Source of the DNA: Deltaproteobacteria bacterium
GTDB lineage: Bacteria > Desulfobacterota > DSM-4660 > Desulfatiglandales > HGW-15
Assembly: GCA_016926135.1 (NCBI GenBank)
Contig: JAFGPH010000656.1
Location: 1 to 5,538 of the forward strand
DNA length: 5,538 nt
Direction: 5' to 3'
Shown: positions 1 to 4,716 of the stretch, in pieces
How the letters are laid out: every line of letters starts with the position of its first letter
How positions within the stretch are numbered: the first letter of the stretch is position 1
The notes under the pieces: generated by a model
Told to the model about the DNA's origin: nothing
What the model saw: the letters and a program-made list of their open reading frames with translations, nothing else
Database searches by the model: none
Program-made: the position numbers and the translations under genes

Positions 1-183
1 CTTTTCTATGGGGATGGAGAAAAAAAGGTCTTCCTTATTCCTGAAATACTGATAGATCGTGCCGTCGGCCACACCCGCCTTTTGAGCTATCTCGGAAATA
101 CTTGCACTCTTGAAGTCTTTCTTGCTGAAGACTTCAATGGCTGCATGGATGATGGATTCTTTTCTCACGATCTTCTTGGACAT
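1..183 (-). CDS. TetR-family transcriptional regulator, N-terminal DNA-binding part (3' end beyond window)
   Basis: Reading the minus strand from an ATG at 183 gives 61 residues with the standard TetR N-terminus. A basic leader (SKKIVRKE) precedes helix 1 (IIHAAIEVFS), followed by the helix-turn-helix ISEIAQKAGVADGTIYQYF at residues 29-47 and then NKEDLF. The GVADGTIYQYF recognition-helix segment is highly characteristic. This ATG is the first in-frame start after a stop at 193-195, and the preceding ribosome-binding site is weak. The C-terminal ligand-binding and dimerisation domain lies outside the window, so the effector cannot be inferred from sequence. TetR proteins usually repress nearby genes and release DNA when a small molecule, often an acyl-CoA in catabolic clusters, binds. 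The gene is co-oriented with and downstream of the CoA-ligase/reductase operon, so local control of that operon is plausible but inferred. No clear operator was found in 184-384. Confidence 0.93.
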   Translation of the reverse strand, partial: MSKKIVRKESIIHAAIEVFSKKDFKSASISEIAQKAGVADGTIYQYFRNKEDLFFSIPIEK

Positions 184-384
184 GACATGGACTCAAATGC
201 AATCAGAGGGGAAAAGATTGTTCTGCTCTTGGGGCAATGGGCCTGTCGTTGTAAGTGCGGCCTTTCCCCTTTCCTTTACCGTGAAAATACACCCCCCTCA
301 CCCCGACCCTCTCCCCCCACTTGGGTGGAGAGGGGGATTTTCATCCTCGGGGGTGGCGAGAAGGAGTAACCTGGTCATGCGTGT
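184..384. other. Intergenic region between the operon's 3' end and the TetR gene
   Basis: No convincing gene is seen on either strand. The short plus-strand frames across it run antisense into the TetR gene and through a low-complexity C/G-rich palindrome. The right half holds the nested palindrome at 281-355. The left half includes a purine-rich stretch on the minus strand (about 255-272) made of short AAAGG-like units. It must contain the TetR promoter if that gene is transcribed separately, but I could not identify a -35/-10 pair I would defend. Confidence 0.6.
281..355. repeat. Nested GC-rich palindrome, REP-like intergenic element
   Basis: The core is a perfect 8-bp inverted repeat, CCCTCTCC (307-314) with GGAGAGGG (327-334). 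It extends inward past one mismatch by a CCC/GGG stem (316-318 with 323-325) around a 4-nt ACTT loop. An outer arm CACCCCGA (299-306) pairs with TCGGGGGTG (347-355) with one bulged G. A further 7-nt pair, TGAAAAT (282-288) and ATTTTCA (337-343), allows an alternative fold. CCCTCACCCC...CCCTCTCC...GGAGAGGG resembles palindromic intergenic repeats dispersed in many bacterial genomes. That resemblance is from memory, and copy number in this genome is unknown. It lies just after the operon and could act as a transcript 3' stabiliser or weak terminator, but neither strand has a proper U-tract after the stem. Confidence 0.6.
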
Positions 385-558
385 TTAGGCGGACCCGATC
401 ACGTCGGAGACATTCCTCTTGAGGAGGTAGACAAAACAGAGTATTGCATCGGCATTCCTTTCCACCGCCTCAATTCCGTGGCCTAATTCCTTCAGTCGTT
501 TGGCCCTCTCTTCGATTCCCCTGATTTCCGAATCCATGGCCTCTAGGTCGTATTCCAT
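385..558 (-). CDS. Small helical protein of unknown function, 57 aa
   Basis: The frame begins at ATG 558, 11 nt after the ligase stop, with a good ribosome-binding site (GTGGAG, 565-570, 6-nt spacing), and ends with TAA at 385. A longer frame is open upstream to 744, but that part is out-of-frame shadow of the ligase gene, so the internal ATG is preferred. The protein is charged and predicted almost wholly helical: an acidic/basic heptad-like stretch (EIRGIEERAKRLKEL, residues 11-25), then an amphipathic helix containing AVERNADAILCFVYLLKRNV (31-50). It has one cysteine (Cys41), no metal-binding motif and no signal peptide. The hydrophobic run is too short and too flanked by charge for a confident membrane segment. 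I do not recognise the family. Position and ribosome-binding site make it a likely last gene of the operon, perhaps a small partner or assembly protein of the ligase or reductase; this is inference. Confidence 0.65.
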   Translation of the reverse strand: MEYDLEAMDSEIRGIEERAKRLKELGHGIEAVERNADAILCFVYLLKRNVSDVIGSA

Positions 559-564
559 CTGTGT

Positions 565-570
565 CTCCAC
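565..570 (-). promoter_or_regulatory. Ribosome-binding site of the 57-aa gene
   Basis: GTGGAG on the minus strand sits 6 nt before ATG 558 and overlaps the last base of the ligase stop codon (TAG, 572-570). It fixes the start of the small gene and separates it from the longer open frame that overlaps the ligase. Confidence 0.6.
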
Positions 571-1889
571 TATCTGCGTCTGAGGTCCTTGAATCTGGCC
601 GATTTGAGGGTGTGGCGGGGTAACCCTGCAGGCTTCACGCTCTCCATTTCGAAAGTGAGGTTGGTCGCGATCTTGAGTTCTTCCCTGATCCGTGTCTGAA
701 GCTCTGGTATTCTGCTTTCCGGGACCGATGGATCGACCTCCCACCTCAGTGTCAAGACGGGCATCGTGCCTTCCTGGGTCAGGGTGGTCTCGAACTCGAT
801 CACTTCAGGAAACCGCATCCGCATCACTTCTTCCACCCTGGTAGGACTGAAGAAAACGCCCCTGATTTTTCTCAGGTCGTCGACACGACCTCCCACCTGA
901 TCCACCCGGGCGGAGGTCCTGCCGCAAGGGCACGGTTCGTCCATGATCACCATGATGTCCTTCAGGTTGAATCGGATGAGTGGTACACATCTTCTGCAAA
1001 GCGGGGTGATGACGGCAACCCCGTTTGTCCCGGGGGGGACTGGTTTGGACATGGTCTCAAGGTCGATCATCTCAATGAGGAAATGGGGTTCGATGACATG
1101 CATCCCCTTTTTCTGGGAGCACATTCCTGCCCATCCTCCCGGTTCCGTCCCCCCAATATGGTCGTACACCCCGGCTCCCCACAGTTCTTCGAGACGAAGG
1201 CGGGTGGGCTCCGGCATCGGCTCTCCGGCGCAGATCATCTTTTTCACGTGGAAGTCCCGTCTGGGATCGAGCCCCATCTCTTTGGCCACCTCCACCATGT
1301 GGAGTCCGTAGGTGGGGGTGTTCATGATCCCTACGGCCTTCACCTCCCTCATCTTCTGAAGCCGGCCCTTTGTGTCGAGCGCTCCGCCCGGCACCACCTC
1401 ACAGCCCATCTTCTCCGCTGCGTAATGGCCTTGCCAGAAGGCGATATAGACATTGTAACCGAAGGGAAGGAAAACCCTGTCTCCAGGCCGAAAACCCGCT
1501 GCGTATAGGATGTAACACCAGACCTCGACGAGCCACTGCCAGCTTTCATACGTGTCCGGAATGTAAACAGGCTTTCCCGTCGTCCCTGATGTCTGGTGAA
1601 ACGTCGACAGGCTTCCGGGAGAAACCGCCAGAAGCTCACCGTAAAGGAAGGGCTCCGTCACTTCCTGGGCAACCCGGAGTTCGTCCTTTTCGGTCATGGG
1701 GACCTTGGCGACGTCTTCGAGGCTTCTGATATCCTGAGGATCAATCTCCCGCAACTTCTTCCGGTAGAAAGGGGAGCTTTCTTTGGCCCATTGGAGAAGC
1801 TCCCGAAACCGTTTCAGCTCGATCTGGATGAGCTTTTCTCTGGGCAAGGTCTCGATCAAAGGGTTCCAGTATTCCCCTGTTCGATCCAT
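570..1889 (-). CDS. Phenylacetate-CoA-ligase-like (PaaK family) AMP-forming acyl-CoA ligase, 439 aa
   Basis: The family activates a carboxylic acid with ATP to an acyl-adenylate and transfers the acyl group to CoA in the cytosol. Length is typical of PaaK-type ligases (about 430-440 aa). Numbering from ATG 1889, the phosphate-binding motif is QTSGTTGKP (99-107). HYAAEKMGCEVVPGG (155-169) matches the family's HYGAE..G..V.P segment and MNTPTYGL (189-196) its TPSY segment. The A5 region is GGTEPGG (246-252), HVIEPHFLIEMID (264-276) resembles the Hi.EDHF..EiiD block, and RFNLKDI (306-312) replaces RTRDI. CPCGRT is at 320-325 and GGRVDDLRKIRGVFFSP at 333-349. The C-terminal GLPRHTLKSARFKDLR carries Lys429, the expected adenylation lysine. 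An ATG at 1895 is also in frame, but spacing favours 1889. The gene lies 18 nt after the second ATPase, so it probably supplies the CoA-thioester substrate of the reductase. The substrate is not determinable; an aromatic or arylacetic acid is a reasonable guess. Confidence 0.9.
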   Translation of the reverse strand: MDRTGEYWNPLIETLPREKLIQIELKRFRELLQWAKESSPFYRKKLREIDPQDIRSLEDVAKVPMTEKDELRVAQEVTEPFLYGELLAVSPGSLSTFHQTSGTTGKPVYIPDTYESWQWLVEVWCYILYAAGFRPGDRVFLPFGYNVYIAFWQGHYAAEKMGCEVVPGGALDTKGRLQKMREVKAVGIMNTPTYGLHMVEVAKEMGLDPRRDFHVKKMICAGEPMPEPTRLRLEELWGAGVYDHIGGTEPGGWAGMCSQKKGMHVIEPHFLIEMIDLETMSKPVPPGTNGVAVITPLCRRCVPLIRFNLKDIMVIMDEPCPCGRTSARVDQVGGRVDDLRKIRGVFFSPTRVEEVMRMRFPEVIEFETTLTQEGTMPVLTLRWEVDPSVPESRIPELQTRIREELKIATNLTFEMESVKPAGLPRHTLKSARFKDLRRR

Positions 1890-1902
1890 CTCCATCCCTT
1901 CT
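1890..1902 (-). promoter_or_regulatory. Ribosome-binding site deciding the ligase start
   Basis: The minus strand reads AGAAGGG (1902-1896) followed by ATGGAG and ATG at 1889. The AGAAGG core is 7 nt from ATG 1889, near ideal, but only 1 nt from the upstream in-frame ATG at 1895. The protein therefore probably starts MDRTGEYW rather than MEMDRTGEYW. Confidence 0.6.
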
Positions 1903-1907
1903 TTGGT

Positions 1908-2759
1908 TTATACGCCAGATTGTTGTCGCCTGTAGGATGAATCCGCAAACAGGGCCGCGCCAAGGGCTGTCGTCAGTGTGGGATCCCATTCAGGTTTGGG
2001 AGCCAGCCTGCTGACTTGCAGGATCTTTTCCACCCAATCCGTTATTCCCGGATTCTTAGCCAGTCCACCAATGATGACGAAATCCTTTTTGACCCCGGAT
2101 CTGGCTGCCAGGGTACTGATTCTCTTGGCCATGGCATAATGGTAGGCTGCAATGGCCTGTTCCAGAGGCACTTTGTTTCGTATCAGATCCAGAATCTCGG
2201 ATTGGGCATACACCGCGCAGAAGTCACTCAGCTTCGGGAACTCATCGGATTGAACGGCAATGTCTCCAATCTCAGCCAGTTCTTTCCGCACCAGATCGGC
2301 GAAGACTTCCATGGAGCGCCCGATACCCGCAGCGCATTTGTCGTTCCAGAGGAAAGCGGTTGCCCTGCCTTTTTCGGTGCAGTGAATGACCCTGCAGCTC
2401 TGACCTCCGGCATCCAGCACCGTGCGCACGGAAGGCCCCCAAATGCGCACCGCCCCTGCGGCACCGCACGCGATTTCAGATATCCTTTCTCGTGCAAAGG
2501 GAACCTGCGTCCTCCCGCAACCGGTCGCCACGAGGTAATGGATATCTTCCGGTTTCAATCTCGTCCTGTCTAGAGCCGCGTTCATGGCACTGAAGGCCGA
2601 TTCCTTGGGAGTCCGAGTCCTGATTTGAGAAAATGCATATGGTTTTCCATCCAGCAGTATCAGGACTTTTGAGCTCACTGCGCCACTGTCTATTCCAGCC
2701 ACTATCCTTTCGGCCTTCGTCCAATCCATCTCTTCGCTGATTGAAGCGTATCCGTTCAT
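1908..2759 (-). CDS. BadF/BadG/BcrA/BcrD-family ATPase, second copy (BcrD/BzdQ/HgdC-like), 283 aa
   Basis: This is an ASKHA-fold ATPase of the family that drives electrons into benzoyl-CoA reductase or activates 2-hydroxyacyl-CoA dehydratases, normally through a [4Fe-4S] cluster bridging two such subunits. Motifs in order: phosphate-1 loop GIDSGAVSSK (22-31), VATGCGR (77-83), phosphate-2 region VLDAGGQSCRVI (114-125), NDKCAAGIGRSME (139-151) with cluster cysteine Cys142, CAVYAQSEI (181-189) with Cys181, and adenosine-motif IIGGLAKN (229-236). Length matches the short activator type (260-300 aa). The usual GGQD is GGQS here. The start overlaps the previous gene's stop as ATGA, which supports ATG 2759. 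This gives a roughly 20-residue leader before the first loop, and an internal ATG at 2729 would remove ten of those residues. It probably pairs with the adjacent ATPase as the electron-activating half of a four-subunit enzyme; the heterodimer is inferred. Confidence 0.92.
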   Translation of the reverse strand: MNGYASISEEMDWTKAERIVAGIDSGAVSSKVLILLDGKPYAFSQIRTRTPKESAFSAMNAALDRTRLKPEDIHYLVATGCGRTQVPFARERISEIACGAAGAVRIWGPSVRTVLDAGGQSCRVIHCTEKGRATAFLWNDKCAAGIGRSMEVFADLVRKELAEIGDIAVQSDEFPKLSDFCAVYAQSEILDLIRNKVPLEQAIAAYHYAMAKRISTLAARSGVKKDFVIIGGLAKNPGITDWVEKILQVSRLAPKPEWDPTLTTALGAALFADSSYRRQQSGV

Positions 2760-3550
2760 ATTCCACCCCCATGACTTATGGCCGCACCTATTGCGCCCAC
2801 ATATTCCGGAAGTCTCAATGCGCTAAGGTCTTGTTTCAATAGACTCGCAAGGTGCTGGATGATCGCCTGTGATTTGGCCAGACCCCCGGCTACCACGATC
2901 TCTTTTGTGTGGGACATATAGGTGCACATGTCGGCAACGCGTTCAGCGATGAATCTCGAGATCGCATCCGCAACATCAGCTATGTCCGCGCCTTGACACA
3001 TCAAATCAATGGCGTCTGATTCAGCGGATAGGGCGCATTGAACGGCAATGGAGAGATTCCGGGTGGATGCAAGCGCCAGTGCGGACATCTCCTGCTCGCT
3101 CAACCCCAGGGCTTTGGCCATGTTGGTGTAAAAAATGCCCAGCCCGTCAGCGCATTTGTCATTCTGAATCACGTCCAGGAGATTTCCGTCTAGGTCATAA
3201 CGGATCGCCTTATGGATATTTCCGCCGATGTCGATAACGGTTCCGGCGTGTTCATTAAGGAATAATGCACCCCTGGCATCCGCCACATATTCGGGTACGG
3301 TTCCGGTTACATTCAGTGGAGGGGCCTTCATCAGCTCTGCAAAAATCCCAGTGGCTACAATTGCGCCCAGTTCGCTGCTTGAGATACCTGTGTTGTCCGA
3401 AGCTTCCTGGAGTGCTGCCTGAGCCGCAGCGACTGCATCAAACCCTGTGGGTACTGTGCAATAGGCAAGGATTTCCTGTCCCCTCATGATGACGGCCTTC
3501 GTGTGAATATGGCCTGCATCCAGTCCAGCCAAAAGTTTTCCCTTATTCAT
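2756..3550 (-). CDS. BadF/BadG/BcrA/BcrD-family ATPase, first copy (BcrA/BzdP-like), 264 aa
   Basis: This is a second, more divergent member of the same ATPase family. The phosphate-1 loop is GLDAGHIHTK (9-18). ATGIF (66-70) corresponds to the ATGYG-like segment. The phosphate-2 region is VIDIGGNIHKAI (105-116), where most relatives have DIGGQDxKxI. NDKCADGLG (130-138) retains cluster cysteine Cys133, and CALSAESDAI (172-181) retains Cys172. VVAGGLAKS (219-227) and EYVGAIGAA (249-257) complete the adenosine side. The start codon overlaps the stop of the upstream large subunit (ATGA) and is preceded by AGGTGG at 3555-3560; the stop overlaps the next ATPase in the same way. Such coupling suits two proteins needed in equal amounts. 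In family terms it should couple ATP hydrolysis to low-potential electron transfer into the large subunits. Assignment to BcrA/BzdP rather than BcrD/BzdQ rests mainly on gene order and is tentative. Confidence 0.91.
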   Translation of the reverse strand: MNKGKLLAGLDAGHIHTKAVIMRGQEILAYCTVPTGFDAVAAAQAALQEASDNTGISSSELGAIVATGIFAELMKAPPLNVTGTVPEYVADARGALFLNEHAGTVIDIGGNIHKAIRYDLDGNLLDVIQNDKCADGLGIFYTNMAKALGLSEQEMSALALASTRNLSIAVQCALSAESDAIDLMCQGADIADVADAISRFIAERVADMCTYMSHTKEIVVAGGLAKSQAIIQHLASLLKQDLSALRLPEYVGAIGAAISHGGGI

Positions 3551-4710
3551 GGCGCCACCTGCTTGATGATTTCTACCAGGGCTTCCAACTGCGTCCCAAA
3601 CTGGGTAACGGGTATGGTCGTGTCAAGCTCAAGCTCAAGCCATGGAATTCCCAACATCCTCACGACAGGCTTCAGTGCCACAACGTCCATCGATTGAGGG
3701 CTGCAGAATCTCTGATAGAGAAAGATGACTCCATCGGGCTTGAAGTCCTCGATGAACTGTTGTATGAACCTGAACCTTTTCTTCTCTCCTGTACCGGGAA
3801 CACTGTCTTTTGCAGGGCACGGAATTCTGCTGATAAGTCCCTCAGCGATCGCAGCGAGTTTATCCGGTCTGTCTTCAGGCACCTCAAACCAGAAGTACCT
3901 GGCTGCTGTACACGAATCGATGAATATCAGGCTTGTGGGGTAGTTCAGCTGTTCAATGAGATTGAAGATCCGCAGGTCATCGCAAGCGCCCCCCGTTACC
4001 ATCAACCTTACCGCTGAGACCGCCTTGCCGGGCTCCGCTTCCAATCGGTGAATAAGTTGCTCCAGCATTTGATTGCATTCCTGTTTGTCCATGACCTGGG
4101 AGGCCAAGGTGAGAGTAGCGACATCCGCTCCCGTTATGGGCGGTTGATCCTGCCTTAAAAACTCCCAGAGCCTTTTGAGGAGTCTTCGGGTGTGATTGTA
4201 GACCTTGATCGCCCTCTCGATGTTATCATCGGTGATGGCCGTTTTCGAAAACTTCTCAACGAATTGCCTGAACTCTCCGAATGATTCCACCATAAACCCG
4301 CGGGCTGGCTTGGCATGGATGATATGGGGGAACGAAATAAGAAAGCTTTTTTGCTCGAACCCGGCAAATCTGACCCAGACATTGAACGCTTCTGCCATAT
4401 GTATGCAACTGCTGCCATGTACAAGCAAGTCCAGGTAGTCATAATGGTGTTGCAGTCCCTGGTATGCGCAATCATGTGAAAAAGAGCAGTATGTTTCATG
4501 GATATAGCTCCTTGTCATTGCTTGTGGCACATGGGCGGTAAGAATTCTCACCGGTATAATCCCGGCTGCATATAAAATTTCTTCGGGAACATGCGTGCAC
4601 ATGTATCCAGCTATGAGCTGCCCTTTCCCTTGAAGGGATTTTGCGTACGCATGGGTGTTCTCAGTGATGCGGCGAAAATGCTCGATGATCGTTTCAGTGC
4701 CCTTCTTCAT
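3547..4710 (-). CDS. 2-hydroxyacyl-CoA dehydratase / benzoyl-CoA reductase family subunit (BcrC/BzdN/HgdB-like), 387 aa
   Basis: The protein belongs to the HgdB/BcrC fold family, whose subunits bind [4Fe-4S] clusters and form the substrate-reducing or dehydrating core in the cytosol. Length is usual for the shorter subunit (about 370-390 aa). The N-terminal signature GYMCTHVPEEILYAAGIIPV (35-54) is diagnostic. YCSFSHDC (74-81) provides Cys75 and Cys81, and VTGGACDDLRIFNLIE (238-253) gives Cys243 in the family's G..CDD..I...IE motif. LYQRFCSPQSMD (331-342) gives Cys336, followed by GIPWLELELD (354-363), the usual end of the cluster domain. Candidate cluster ligands are these cysteines; the exact set is not settled by sequence alone. 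A GGGGGTG stretch upstream, inside the end of the previous gene, can serve as ribosome-binding site, and the genes are only 6 nt apart. It should partner the larger upstream subunit. Confidence 0.93.
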   Translation of the reverse strand: MKKGTETIIEHFRRITENTHAYAKSLQGKGQLIAGYMCTHVPEEILYAAGIIPVRILTAHVPQAMTRSYIHETYCSFSHDCAYQGLQHHYDYLDLLVHGSSCIHMAEAFNVWVRFAGFEQKSFLISFPHIIHAKPARGFMVESFGEFRQFVEKFSKTAITDDNIERAIKVYNHTRRLLKRLWEFLRQDQPPITGADVATLTLASQVMDKQECNQMLEQLIHRLEAEPGKAVSAVRLMVTGGACDDLRIFNLIEQLNYPTSLIFIDSCTAARYFWFEVPEDRPDKLAAIAEGLISRIPCPAKDSVPGTGEKKRFRFIQQFIEDFKPDGVIFLYQRFCSPQSMDVVALKPVVRMLGIPWLELELDTTIPVTQFGTQLEALVEIIKQVAP

Positions 4711-4716
4711 CTGCTT

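Noticed and set aside
307..343. Rho-independent terminator at the palindrome
   Set aside because: The stem is strong, but on the minus strand it is followed by G-rich sequence and on the plus strand only by ATTTTC. A canonical U-tract is missing, so it is listed as a repeat with possible 3'-end function.
82..388. Two overlapping plus-strand open frames of about 90 residues at the left end
   Set aside because: They run antisense through the TetR helix-turn-helix and through the C/G-rich palindrome, giving low-complexity proline-rich tails. No recognisable motif and no ribosome-binding site support.
559..744. Upstream extension of the small 57-aa frame to a 119-residue protein starting at 744
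   Set aside because: The added residues overlap the 3' end of the ligase in another frame and have the Gln/Arg/Thr-rich composition of an out-of-frame shadow. The internal ATG at 558 has a good ribosome-binding site.
1890..1895. ATG at 1895 as the ligase start
   Set aside because: The AGAAGG site would be only one base away. The in-frame ATG at 1889 has normal spacing. The two-residue difference does not affect function.
943..1940. Plus-strand open frames of 114-141 residues opposite the ligase
   Set aside because: The ligase on the minus strand has continuous family motifs throughout. The opposite-strand frames are a by-product of its GC-biased codons and show no motif of their own.
2016..2573. 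A 185-residue plus-strand open frame opposite the second ATPase
   Set aside because: It is complementary to conserved ATPase motifs on the minus strand and contains no recognisable domain.
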